Of a stretch of DNA of 64,000 bases, positions 45,216 to 57,764 are shown piece after piece. The notes beneath the pieces were generated by a model. The model had not been told where the DNA came from, did no database searches, and worked only from the letters and a program-made list of their open reading frames with translations. Position 1 is the first letter of the stretch. The number at the start of each line of letters is the position of its first letter. Source of the DNA: Microvelia longipes (Eukaryota > Arthropoda > Insecta > Hemiptera > Veliidae); NCBI GenBank assembly GCA_018340805.1, contig JACMZG010001863.1, forward strand, positions 58,752,965 to 58,816,964, given 5' to 3'. Both the position numbers and the translations under genes were made by a program.

Positions 45216-45880
45216 AAAATTGATGCGAAATCTTTCATTAGTTTTGATACCCAAAAAATAATTTTTCTTGTCTGAATTCCGTCGCAATATTTACAAATGA
45301 AAAAAATCATAATACATTATATGATTGCTTTAATATATTTATATTTACTATTATAGAGCAATTAAGAAGAATAAAGAATTAAAGTCCAAGGTTATTATAT
45401 CAAGGTTAATTATATTCAAAATATTTCTAACAAGGTGGTTTATGTTAGTAAAGTTTGTTGACCAACATCAATGACTACAAACCTATTGTTCTGATGATAT
45501 GGTAATTAACAGCCAGTTCCGTGTTTTAATGTACTTCTTTACAAATCCGTCGATCTTTAGCTACAGCCGTGTGTTAGGAACTTAAAACACTGATAGTTTA
45601 TACTCTCGGCTCTTACGCTAAATGAGGGAGAGGCTGTGTTCCACTACTGGAAATGTGTTCCTGTATAAAAATGTCTCCTTTTATTTAAAATATGAACTTA
45701 CTTTTCAATTTAATTTTAGGCATTAAAAAAAATTAATTGTTAAGTCTAAAATAGTGGCACAACTAAGATACGAAGTACCTTATACTTATTTAGCTTATAA
45801 CCATATAACTTATTACTTATTAATATAATTATTTTGTGATTGTATTAAATGAAGTGAATAAATAAAAAAATGTATAATAA
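45216..45880. other. Spacer, nothing recognised
   Basis: A+T-rich and non-coding by inspection. Confidence 0.4.
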
Positions 45881-46505
45881 TAGTTATTTATGCCATAAGG
45901 CTGAGAAGTGTGTCTTTATGTCACGGCAATTAGATTTACCGACGAGCGAAGCGAGTCGGGAAAAATTGCCAAGACATAAAGACATTCTTAGCCGGATGGC
46001 ATACACAATTTTTTTTGAGGTAGCACTCATTAAAAATAAACTGCGCTATATACTTAATTGAAAAAACAAACTTAAAAAAAATACATGTTTAATTATAATG
46101 AAAAAAAAACAAAAAAATGACAAATAAATACCTATTTACAATTCATCCATAGCTTCACACTTTTACTCAAAAATGTAAAAGCTTTACAAATAAACACACA
46201 AAAATTGACAATTAGAACACCTTTTAAAAACGAAAAAAAAATTAGTCTACGAACAAAAACAGAAACAATATGAACGTTTTTAAAGAATCCTCATGAAGGT
46301 TTTACACAGATTGTTTTTTTGAACACGCTACATTACAGTAATGGCGGCAATATATGAATTACTTTTACGTCCTAGGAGTTTTTTTTTACATTCATTATTG
46401 TCCTCGGAGGTGAAAAGTACTAAATAACCTCCTATAACAATGATGATTGGCTTCTCGTCCTAAAAACGGTCCAATAAAGTGCTCAATTACGTACTACCTC
46501 AAAAA
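45881..46505 (-). mobile_element. Hairpin composite family 2, copy C (first unit of a dimer)
   Basis: Reverse orientation. Begins TAGTTATTTATGCCATAAGG, the palindrome with loop CCGACGAGCGAAGCGAGTCG, then the TIR-bounded core from TTTTTTTTGAGGTAGCACTC to GTACTACCTCAAAAA. The ORF start seen in copies A and B is partly replaced here. The ORF at 45870-46061 reads through the palindrome and is artefactual. Confidence 0.88.
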
Positions 46506-47098
46506 TAGTTATTTATGCCATAAGGCTGAGAAGTGTGTCTTTATGTCACGGCAATTAGATTTACCGACGAGAAGCGAGTCGGGAAAAATTGCCAAGACAT
46601 AAAGACATTCTCAGCCGAATGGCATACACTATTTTTTTTTGAGGTAGCACTCATTAAATAAATTGCGCTATATACTTAATTGAAAAAAAACAAACGTCCA
46701 ATTAACTCCATATTATCGTCGTCATTGAATTCATCCATAGCTTCACACTTTTACTAAAAAATGTAAAAGCTTTACAAATAAACACACACAAATGTCAATT
46801 AAAACACCTTTTAAAAACGAATAAAAAATTAGTCTACGAACAAAAACAGAAACAAAATGAATGTTTTTAAATAAACCACATGAGGGTTTAACACAGATTG
46901 GTTTTTTGAACACGCTTCATTACAGTAATGGCGGCAATATATGAATTACTTTTACGTCCTAGGAGTTTTTTTACATTCATTATTGTCCTCGGAGGTGAAA
47001 AGTACTAAATAACCTCCTAGTACAATAATGATTGGCTTCTCATCCTAAAAACGGTCCAATAAAGTGCTCAATTACGTACTACCTCAAAAAAAAAAAAT
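46506..47098 (-). mobile_element. Hairpin composite family 2, copy D (second unit of a dimer)
   Basis: Follows copy C head-to-tail with no spacer (CTACCTCAAAAATAGTTATT at the junction), giving palindrome-core-palindrome-core. Includes the complement of the MDEFNDDDNMELIG start near 46700-46741 and ends in poly-A after GTACTACCTC. Confidence 0.88.
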
Positions 47099-47288
47099 AT
47101 TTTTATTCAAACCAAGACATACACTGTGTCTAGTCCACATCCATACACTGTGTCTCTATGTCTAGTCCCTATAGAGCAAAAACTTACACCGTGTATGTCT
47201 GGTCCCTACAGAGTGTGTGTAATGTCACGTGTATGTTAAGCTGAAATAAAGAATTAATTTAATTACAATGACAAGGTATGTGTTTATT
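47099..47288. repeat. Short degenerate repeat (ACACTGTGTCT / CTAGTCC)
   Basis: Imperfect copies of ACACTGTGTCTATGTCTAGT between 47110 and 47215. Confidence 0.55.
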
Positions 47289-47719
47289 ATTTAACAGCTT
47301 GGTTTAACTTAATTAATTTCTTTGTTTCAGGTATTACAGATGTTTAGCATTTTATTCTTCTTATAGGTAATAGTTTATAATAAATTATTCGAGATTATCT
47401 ACCCTAGTAGATCTGTTACTGATGATAGATGCGATCACTGTATTTTACAGTCCTTACTTCCCCTATTCTATGACGAAATCTTATTGTGTGAGGCTTAAAT
47501 CGTTATTTTCACCTGTCAAGTACCTAAGCAAAGACGTGATTGAAAACTTGATTTAGTGGTGTTATTTTACAATTCTATTTACTTCCTTTACTCCGTGTAA
47601 CTGAAAATACTTTGAAAAGTAAATAGAAAACTATTTTCCTTGTCTTCGCTCTAAATTATTATTATTAATAACTTTAGTCAACCAATTTCTTACTATTTCT
47701 TCTTAAATCTCAAATTTTT

Positions 47720-48227
<508 letters not shown>

Positions 48228-48654
48228 TTGGATTTAACAGCTTGGTTTAACTTAATTAATTTCTTTGTTTCAGGTATTGCAGATGTTTAGCATTTTATTC
48301 TTCTTATAGGTAATAGTTTATAATAAATTATTCGAGATTATCTACCCTAGTAGATCTGTTACTGATGATAGATGCGATCACTGTATTTTACAGTCCTTAC
48401 TTCCCCTATTCTATGACGAAATCTTATTGTGTGAGGCTTAAATCGTTATTTTCACCTGTCAAGTACCTAAGCAAAGACGTGATTGAAAACTTGATTTAGT
48501 GGTGTTATTTTACAATTCTATTTACTTCCTTTACTCCGTGTAACTGAAAATACTTTGAAAAGTAAATAGAAAACTATTTTCCTTGTCTTCGCTCTAAATT
48601 ATTATTATTAATAACTTTAGTCAACCAATTTCTTACTATTTCTTCTTAAATCTC

Positions 48655-48830
<176 letters not shown>

Positions 48831-49350
48831 ACCTTCTTCAAGAAAATATTGGCTGGAGTAAAGTATGGAGAGAGTTAGCTGCTAAACACAACATAAAGAT
48901 AGACTGGTCACATGTTAAACCCAGCCTCTGGAAGAAACAACTTTATAAACTTATCCATGTCATGAGGGAGAACACTAAACTCGAATACAAGCAAGCAGCC
49001 AACAACTCATCTAAACCTATCTACAAACATCTTATCTACGAGGAAAGCAAAAAGTATTTATTAGATAGTAATAATTTAGATTACATCAGTTTGATAATGA
49101 GAACTAGGGGCGAACTTTTAAATTTAAACGATAAGCCTTGGAAAGATGAGATAGAGAGACAATGCTCTTTATGCGATTCGGGAGAACATGAAAATTTATT
49201 TCACTTCATAGGTTCTTGTGAAGCTATTAGGCCAGTTAGAGTAAAACACTTTCATAGAGAAATTGTAGAAACTCAAGAATATATAATTTACTAAATGGAA
49301 GTGATTTTACAAAAATATATGTTTATTAAGAAGCGTTGTCTTATAGAACC
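48831..49350 (+). pseudogene. LINE ORF2 C-terminus with zinc knuckle, duplication copy 2
   Basis: Contains the copy-1 segment plus CSLCDSGEHENLFHFIGSCE, a CX2C...H...C knuckle as at the end of LINE ORF2. The frame stops at 49294 (ETQEYIIY). A frame shift there would continue NLLNGSDFTKIYVY, so one indel separates the last residues. 5'-truncated against the TA tract. This LINE family differs from both the (TAC)n family and the 55-kb LINE. Confidence 0.78.
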
Positions 49351-50234
<884 letters not shown>

Positions 50235-50898
50235 CCTATGTACAAACATTATTATGAATTACAATCACAGATATATATTACTAAAAAGGTTATAGGTTAT
50301 AATATTATTAAAAAAAAATAAATAACAATATTATATAGAAAGAAGTTAGGCAGGACTTTAAAATACTGGAGTCAAGTTCAATACTTGAGCAATATATTTA
50401 AGCGATGAAGTTTATTTATAATAAATCTAATATTTATAGGCCAGGGTGATTTATAGCGCCCGGTACATGAGGGGATTGAAAACAATATTTATTCCATTAT
50501 AATTAACACTTTGTGTAAGACTTTGAACTTGTTTTAGAAATAATTTATTTGCATGAACCGAACAAAGACTTTACATAAACATAAATAAATTTCTATAATT
50601 TTTATTTTCTGTTGGTTTTATTGCACCAATTTGAGATAATTGTGCTTTTAGACAGAATAATATATACAATATATTTAAAAGCTGCCAAGTGTATAGAACG
50701 GACTCCCAGATCAAAACTTAGGTCTGAGTGATACATATAACTATTACTTAAACATATTCAAAAGTTTTATTCAAAGTCATTTTCTAGATTTTTAGTAAAG
50801 TCTGTTTTAACTTAACTTATTTAAAGTATTTAAATAAGTGTGTCTTAAACTTATTTATTGTTTTAGATCAACTTAAAATAAAGTAATAAAAAAATAAA
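50235..50898. other. A+T-rich spacer
   Basis: Nothing recognised. Confidence 0.4.
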
Positions 50899-51084
50899 AT
50901 GCCCGTTTTAGGGCCTTTCGGCCCATCAGGGTATTCACCCTGCGGTAACCACCTCAGGTGGGTTGCATCTACTTCACTCTAAGAATTAATTAAAGTTGGC
51001 GAAATCATTTTAATACAAATACTATTCATAAAATCTTAGAGCATAGCCCGGGATGCGAACCCCGGACCTCCGGTGCCGAAATCG
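50899..51084 (-). mobile_element. SINE S1, head-truncated copy, reverse strand
   Basis: On the minus strand it has the B-box GGTTCGCATCCCGGG and the body and conserved tail (CTGATGGGCCGAAAGGCCC) of family S1, but the A-box end of the tRNA head is missing. Confidence 0.8.
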
Positions 51085-51590
51085 AACGCAAAAAGTATTA
51101 AAATTAAAATAAAGTTTTTGATTAATATTATATTTATCATGTGACAATATTTATTTATATATTCAGCATGTAATATTTATTTGTCTTGTTTCTATGTAGA
51201 ATTAAGTTAATTTATCATCTGTACATTTATTTTACTAGTTTTATTTTAATTTAATAATTTTGTCAGAGAGCCAAGTAATTTCAAGCTTAATTTCTAATCT
51301 ATTCAATGCAAGGTGATCTAGATTTTGTTCTGATTCCCTTTTAATAGGATTAACTTTTCAACTCACTGCCAATATTGTGTATTTATTTAAGATTTTTAAA
51401 ATATTATAGAAATATTAAAGAAGAATATTTTTTATCTACTCACAGCAGCAAAATTAGCCATTACTGGACTGTTTTTAAGCTGCAAAATGTAATTTTACCT
51501 ACACTGTCAAACAGTACGGGAAATATTTTAAAACAGTACGCAAAATGTTTCAAAACAGTACGCAAAATGTTTTGATAATGAAAAAAGTAT
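51085..51590. other. Spacer, with triplicated CAGTACG word
   Basis: ACAGTACGCAAAATGTTT occurs twice, with a partial third copy, at 51512-51571. No gene. Confidence 0.4.
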
Positions 51591-52396
51591 TAGGGAGTTA
51601 TGGCTTATTTGAATAACATGGGAAACAAGTCAAAACTCCCTAGGCGGGAAAATGAATGAGCGGAGGTTATTATTTTACAAATTATTGCGTGAATTTCGGT
51701 ATTGTTTTATTTTGTAAACTATGATTTATTCTAGCTTGTTTCTAGTATGTAACTTTCTTTATTGTTACTTAAAATTACGATATTATTATTAAATGTTTAA
51801 CATTTGTTTATCTAATAATATATAATGTTTTGGAAACAAATTGGCAACACTGATAATTTTGGCATTAAATTAAATTATTTACCAGCTGCTTATGAATCGA
51901 CAGATTTTTAATGTTTAAGTCGTCAGATTTTGTATTTCATGTTGTTATATTTAGTTAAGGTATATAAAGTTACAAAAATAGAAGTTATCAAAAACTAAAT
52001 CTGTAAACTAAAGTTAAGTTACTAAAACATAATGAGTGAGAACAATAGTGAAGTGAATAAAGATACAAACATTGTTGACATTGACGAGTTATTGGACCAC
52101 ACTCCACCTGATATTGTCAGCGTTGCATCTACTTCAAAGCAGTCTTTACTGCCTGTAAAATCTCGCAGCAAGTATTTAAAATAATCTCTTGTGTATTTTT
52201 TCTGCCGTTAGTAGATAAAATAGTATATGCTACTATGCAGCAAAGGAAACATTGTAGACTCGTGCAATTAATTACCTGCCTCGGCTTTCGCCCTGTAGGT
52301 AATTTCCATAGCCCGCCCTCGCCTTCGGCTCGGGGGCAAATTTATAAAACTCGTCTGCAAAATTTCATTTTGCTGCCTAGTAGCATAATATACTAT
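51591..52396 (+). mobile_element. Hairpin composite family 3 with short recombinase-like ORF
   Basis: Starts near a TAGGGAGTT / AACTCCCTA dyad (51591-51643) followed by GGCGGGAAAATGAATGAGCG, comparable with the CTCCCTAGGGAGGAAAAG block of family 1. The ORF 52032-52184 follows, then a 176-bp imperfect palindrome at 52221-52396 (TAGTATATGCTACTATGCAG ... TTTTGCTGCCTAGTAGCATA). The complement of the outer end, AATAGTATATTATGC, matches the family 1 and 2 terminus AATAGTTATTTATGC. The loop is G+C-rich (CTCGGCTTTCGCC, CTTCGGCTCGGGGG). The left boundary is provisional. Confidence 0.6.
52032..52184 (+). CDS. 50-aa ORF, truncated N-terminus of a Crypton-like tyrosine recombinase (tentative)
   Basis: ATG at 52032, TAA at 52182. 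The product begins MSENNSEVNKDTNIVDIDEL, is acidic at first and ends LLPVKSRSKYLK. In Crypton-like and related tyrosine-recombinase proteins of animals, an acidic leader is followed by 'LLP.KS...Y...Y..F..W', the start of the SAM-like core-binding domain. Here the frame stops right after KSRSKYLK, as if the rest of the gene had been deleted and joined to the 3' hairpin. No catalytic residue is present, so it cannot act as a recombinase. Codon composition looks like real coding sequence. The family call rests on this short motif from memory. Confidence 0.4.
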   Translation: MSENNSEVNKDTNIVDIDELLDHTPPDIVSVASTSKQSLLPVKSRSKYLK

Positions 52397-52640
52397 TGTC
52401 TCACTTCTTTCGTCTTTTATTAATGTTTTTTTTTTTCGTTTTTACTTATTTTCTTTGTCTTTAATTAACTTTTTAATTTTTCCTCATTTATGCTTTTCCT
52501 ATAAGGAATATAGGAAAAGTATTGTTTACAAAAAAAAATTCGAAACCAGAATTATCCGTTTTAGTATAAACTAATAATTAGGCTATTCACTAAAAATACT
52601 TAATTAAAATCAAGAGTCGACTTCGGACTACTTCTGGTCT
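52397..52640 (+). repeat. Repeat X head fragment
   Basis: CCTCATTTATGCTTTTCCTA, then ATATAGGAAAAGTATTG and TTCGAAACCAGAATTATCCG match repeat X (52480-52565). Confidence 0.6.
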
Positions 52641-53489
52641 CTGTCATGCTTATTATGTACCGAGCTATATATGATACAGCTCGGCACTTAGTGTTATTAC
52701 TGTACAGTTAAAAAACAAAGAGAACCTGTCATTAAAATATTGTCACTCACGATGAAATTCTTATGGCCAAAGCTGCACCTTCTCCATTTTATAAATTAAG
52801 AGTAACTTTAACATCTAAGTTCTGACGAGAGGATGTTTTGTAACATTGCCGTGTCTGTATATCTTTTTGGAACAAAACCTTTCGATTTTGCGAAAACTCT
52901 TCATGATTTTCCGTTAGCAAGTTAAAATTGTGGATTTCTCTTAGACATACAGATTTTGGAAAACTTGAAGCCTCGTGTAAATTATTAAAGAAGCAACAAT
53001 GCTCGTAAAATACTCATACACTGACACATGTCCAATGTTAGTTAAAGAACAAGCGCGTTCGACTAAATACAAAACAAACTTCGTTACACAATATGCACTA
53101 ACTTCAAACTATTTTAAAACTAATTTAAATATTCTTTCTCATTAACATTAATTAAGTTGTTTCTCCAATTATTTAAATAAATAACTCTTTATACAAGTGT
53201 AACCTTTAACAATACTAATAATAAATGCATTCTCTAATCTAAATTCAAATTACAAGTCCCTCGGTAATTCTCAACAATAATTTCGAATAAAAACCTTTTG
53301 TATTTTCCTCAGTAAGCACTGCAAAAATTTATATACATAGTAAAAAATATCTATAAATATTATTGTTTGTGTCTCAGATTAATTAAAATACACTGTGTAT
53401 TTAGGTGTAGGAATGAGGCTATATTTGATAAATATACAAAAATCGATATTATCTTGACTACACTATTTTTTTTTAATTATATGGTGTTG
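52641..53489. other. Spacer, nothing recognised
   Basis: A+T-rich; the C-containing words at 52740-52830 are not repeated elsewhere in the window. Confidence 0.4.
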
Positions 53490-54073
53490 GTTTTACTTTT
53501 TATCATTTATAACGAAGGTATATAGGAAAAGTATTGTGTTTGCAAAAAAAAATTGAAACAGAGATTCCACCTGAATTTCCGTGTTTTTAAGACACTGATT
53601 TTTACAATCAGTCTTAAAATTTTTAAGACTAAATCATTTGTACAAAGTTGTCTGTCTGTATGTGTGTGTCTGTTATTATCGTATCTCCGAGTGTATTTAT
53701 GAAATGAAAACATGAAATGAAATGTATATTTATTTCATGCTTTTTTTTGTATATTTATGCTAGAGTTGAAACGTTCTACTAAAATTAATCTTAAGATCTT
53801 AAGCTAGTTATGCTATATGGAAAAAATAAGATTTCATTGACCTGCAATAATGACTCAGCTAATATTTCGAAAATTCATAAAACAGAAAATTGTTGATCGG
53901 TTTGTGATTTGGCGCGCACGTAGTCGTATATAAGAGCAAGGTTTGTGTCAAGTTTCATCTCAGTTTAATATCAGCATTAATTCAATTTTATGGCTCCTAT
54001 ATAGGTTTTTTGAAAATTGTATAATATCGAATATAATAATACAATCAAGTTAAACTTGATTAGTACCAGTATT
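53490..54073 (+). repeat. Repeat X, long copy, left of a foldback insertion
   Basis: The most complete run of the family: GGTATATAGGAAAAGTATTG, GAAACAGAGATTCCACCTGA, a short GACTGATT-like dyad, TGTGTGTGTCTGTTATTATC, AATGACTCAGCTAATATTTC, TTTGTGATTTGGCGCGCACG, TAGTCGTATATAAGAGCAAG and ATCAGCATTAATTCA. It resumes after the foldback (54743-54905) with AAAGCGAAGCGATGCAG, GGATGAGCTTGCGAATCC and GAGGAAAAGTACCGAGGTAC. Confidence 0.7.
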
Positions 54074-54742
54074 AGACCAAGAGCCCAGGGGTGTTTTGTT
54101 AATAAAAAGTGTAATGGCTGGAACCGGTCTCAATTTTTCGTAAATACCTTCCTGTACAAGGATCTGCAATTCTGCCGACTCGTATCGGATGGGTGTCCCA
54201 GGCAGAACGCACTTTAAGGGTCAAAGGTTCTGCCTGGGACACCCATCCGATACGAGTCGGAAGAATTGCAGATCCTTGTTCAGGAAGGTATTTACAAAAA
54301 ATTGAAACCGGTTCCAGCCATTACCCTGTTTGTTAACTTGGGTGGTAAATTTGACCTGTAAAGTGCGTTCTGCATGGGACGCCCATCTGATACGAGTTGG
54401 CAGAATTGCAGATCCTTGTTCAGGAAGGTATTTACGAAAAATTAAACCCGTTTTCCAGCCATTACACTTTTTATTAACAAAACACCCCTGGGCTCTTGGT
54501 CTAATATAACCTTTGAGATTTATTGCAGATAGAGGTGCTTTGCATAGCTAAGCCCATCCGACTCGTATCGGATGGGTCCCAGGCAGAACCTTTGAACCCT
54601 TAAGTGCGTTCTGCCTAGGACACCCATCCGATACGAGTCTGCAGAATTGCAGATCCTTGTTCAGGAAGGTATTTACGAAAAAGTGAGAACGGTTCCAGCC
54701 ATTACACTTTTAATTAACAAAACACCCCTGGGCTCTTGGTCT
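54074..54742. mobile_element. Foldback element of inverted ~140-bp modules
   Basis: Ends AGACCAAGAGCCCAGGGGTG and CACCCCTGGGCTCTTGGTCT are perfect inverted repeats. One sense module (54074-54212) is followed by three antisense modules (about 54228-54330, 54363-54502, 54597-54742) plus a partial sense piece near 54563-54592. Each module carries TAATGGCTGGAACCGGTCTC, ACCTTCCTGTACAAGGATCT, GACTCGTATCGGATGGGTGT and CCCAGGCAGAACGCACTT. No coding capacity. The copy is inserted in repeat X. Confidence 0.88.
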
Positions 54743-55154
54743 ATAAATCTTTATTATAGCTTTTTTAATAAATAGGTGTGCAAAACTTCGTTTCAATGCG
54801 GTAGATACGTGTAAATTTTTTGTTGGATTATAAAAGCGAAGCGATGCAGAAAGAGGAAGGATGAGCTTGCGAATCCAATGCGGTGAGGAAAAGTACCGAG
54901 GTACCCCGTACCCAATAGTTTTTAAATAAATCTATTTGTAGAAGTTTTTTTATAGAAATCAATTATGTTTAGGGGCAATTTTAAGTGTAAGGAAGAAATA
55001 ACTTGAATATTTTCTATAAGAGATGAACGGGGCTATAGATGCTTCCTTGCAGTGTTGCGGCGAGGAGGAATTTTCTCGGGTTTTCACCATTATCACGCTG
55101 TGATTTCCCTGCTGTATTGCTGGGAATATTTCCTGCTATAATTGTAACATTATT
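54743..55154 (+). repeat. Repeat X tail, then unassigned sequence
   Basis: 54830-54905 carries the family tail (GCGAAGCGATGCAG to GGTACCCCGTACCC). 54906-55154 is unassigned, with TGTTGCGGCGAGGAGGAATT near 55050. Confidence 0.55.
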
Positions 55155-55470
55155 ACTTTTCCTCTTTTATACCGTACCGTATGTGTTTATAGGAAAAGTA
55201 TTGTTTGCGAAAAAAAAACTGAAACCGGGAATTCACCTGAATGGTCCATATGAGGTGCTTTAAAACCTCCAAAGCGTTGAACAGACACAATTGTCTGATG
55301 TTATTATCGTAGCTTCCTAGTATTTATGCTAAAGAGTTAAAACTTACGAATATTAATATTTTAATCTAGTTGTGCTATCCGAAAATTATTTTTTTTTGTC
55401 AAGACAATGTAATGACTCAGCAAAAATGTAGAAAATTCATAATATACGGATGACTGATTTGATTGTTTTA
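55155..55470 (+). repeat. Repeat X copy, left of the LINE insertion
   Basis: ACTTTTCCTCTTTTATACCG, TTATAGGAAAAGTATTG, GAAACCGGGAATTCACCTGA, GTCTGATGTTATTATCG and AATGACTCAGCAAAAATG. It continues beyond the LINE as AGATGTAGCTCGCATGTAGT CATGTATATGAACAACATA and ATCAGCATTAG up to about 58450. Confidence 0.75.
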
Positions 55471-55481
55471 AGATGTAGCTC

Positions 55482-57259
55482 TTTTATGCACATACATAAT
55501 ACTCCCAATAAAAAAACCAGGAAAAACTGTTGACATAGCTTCAAACTATAGACCAATATCTTTATCATCTTGCATGCTGAAGACATTTGAAAGATTACTA
55601 AAAAATAGATTAGAATGGTGGTTGGAATCTAATAACAAACTGCCTTTTTCACAAAAGGGCTTCAGAAGAAATAAATCAACCCTAGAAAGTCAAACACAAC
55701 TAACAAATGACATACATAGTGCATTTACTCAAAAAAAATCAGTATTATCTCTCTTATTAGACATCACCGGAGCTTATGACAACGTAGATTTAACTATACT
55801 TTACCACAAACTTTTACGACTAGACATACCAAAACAAACTGCAAACTTTATCATTAAATTAATAACTGACCGAATCCTTCTTTTTCGAATTAACGGTCAA
55901 ATAGTCGGACGTAGACTCACAAGACGAGGTGTCCCTCAAGGGGCCATCTTAAGCCCACTTTTATACTTAATACATACCTTTGACTTTGAACAAATTATAA
56001 CCCCTCCTGTAAAAATACTTCAATTTGCTGACGACATACTTATATATACTATAAACAACAAAATAAATGACATGATAACTGACCTAACTAACACCCTAAA
56101 ACAAATACAAGAATGGACAAAACTTACTGGGTTAGAACTATCCCAAGACAAATCTGAATGTTGCATCTTTACAAGACGTAACAATATCCTTCTTGATGAC
56201 GAGATTCTTTTTGACAACATAAGAATAAAAAGAAAAAGAACTGTTAGATTTCTAGGACTCTACCTTGACCAAAAACTGACATGGAAAGACCATATAAATA
56301 CAGTAGTCTCAAAATGTGAAAAATACCTTAACATCATGAAAATGGTCAGCAATAAAGCATGGGGATGTGACCCAAAAACTCTTATTACATTTTATAGGGC
56401 AACAATACGGGCATGCATAGACTTTGCCTCCCCCATTTACGGTAATGCCAAACAATACTTACTTACAAAACTAGACCGTTTACAATACAGAGCTTTAAGA
56501 TTATGTATGGGATATCTTAAATCCACACCAATAACAATAATACATACTGAATGCTCAGAACCACCACTTAACATACGAAGACAATATCTGACTGACAAAC
56601 ACTTCATCAAATTATACTCTCAACAATCTCCTTTACTAACAACTATTGTCAATTTAAACAACAAAATAAATAATAATCATCGATACTGGCGACATAAAAC
56701 ACCTCCATTACATATAAATAGCTACAAACTATTACAACCTCATCTCAACCAAAGTATATACCAACATAAATTACTCCCAATCTATCAAATTTCTTTTAAA
56801 GATATCTACCAAACAATAACAATAAACATACCAAAACTTACTTATCCGTACAACAACATAACTTTCCATGAACAACTATACAACATACATCCACAACCCA
56901 CCTACTTAATATTTACCGACGGATCAAAACAACAAGACAAAACTGGTTACTCATATTATGACTTACAACTAAAAATTGGGCAAAGTTTTTCATGCCCACA
57001 GTACACTAACATATTTACATTAGAAAGTTTAGGAATCTTACAATCTCTTACATATATAAAAACATTACAAAATACTCAAAACAAATACACTATTGCTTGC
57101 GACAACCAAGGAATACTTACAAAAATATCCAACATTTCACTCACTTCCAAAATGGATCACATATATATGCATATCCTACAAGAAATAAACGAACTGACCA
57201 AACAGTACAAACAAATAGACTTTATATGGGTAAAATCACACTGGAGTCCAGGGAAATGA
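55482..57259 (+). pseudogene. LINE ORF2 part 1: reverse transcriptase and RNase H
   Basis: The RT starts upstream of the first Met (55574): the frame is open from the junction and reads KKPGKTVDIASNYRPISL, a standard RT motif. Numbering from M55574 (561 codons): FRRNKST 30-36, catalytic D63 in LLLDITGAYDNV, RGVPQGAILSPLLY 118-131, FADD 151-154, FLGLYLDQKLTWKDH 226-240, zinc-free thumb to about 350. RNase H follows: D449 in FTDGSK, E484 in LESLGIL, D510 in ACDNQG, H556 in WVKSHWSPG. The frame ends at TGA 57257 just where the GNE.AD motif should follow; that motif is in the +1 frame, so a small indel at about 57244-57252 breaks the gene. The RT catalytic residues are intact. Confidence 0.93.
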
Positions 57260-57764
57260 ACAAGCTGATCTCCTTGCAAAAAATCCAACTAGATCATCGA
57301 GCTATAAAATACCTGCAAGTGATCTTATATCAGTATCAAAAAAGAAAATGCTAGAAGACTGGAACACCAAACTCAACGAAGAACCAGAAAAGGGGAAAAT
57401 TTTTAAAGAAATCATCAAGATAGTTCCCGCTAAACCTTGGTTCTGGAAATCGAGACTGACAAGAAGAGATATTGTCTGCATAAACAGATTAAGAAGTCAA
57501 CATGCCAGATGCATTCAATATCACTACAAGATTGGGTTAAGCGACTCCCCAGCATGCCACTCCTGCCCGACAATAGACGAAACAGTAGAACACATCCTAC
57601 TAGACTGCACAAAATACAAGACAGAACGGACAAAATTATATCAAGATGTCAAACTTCAAGATATCCAAGACAATACTGAAAAAATCAAGACTCTGCTCTT
57701 CTCAAAATTAAAAAATATAATAAATACACTCAAATTCGTAAATAAAATTAACTATTCCCCTTAG
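57252..57764 (+). pseudogene. LINE ORF2 part 2: RNase H end and C-terminal zinc knuckle
   Basis: In the +1 frame relative to part 1: GNEQADLLAKNP (end of RNase H, with its last conserved D), then from 57348 a 138-codon stretch with PAKPWFWKSRLTRRDIVCIN, RLRSQHARCIQYHYKIGLSD and ACHSCPTIDETVEHILLDC, the CX2C...H...C knuckle found at the end of many LINE ORF2 proteins. It ends at TAG 57762. Expression would need the upstream frame break to be bypassed, so it is part of a pseudogene. Confidence 0.9.

Noticed and set aside
55039..55263. Hydrophobic ORF that might be a small membrane protein
   Set aside because: Its second half is repeat X sequence seen at many other places in other frames.
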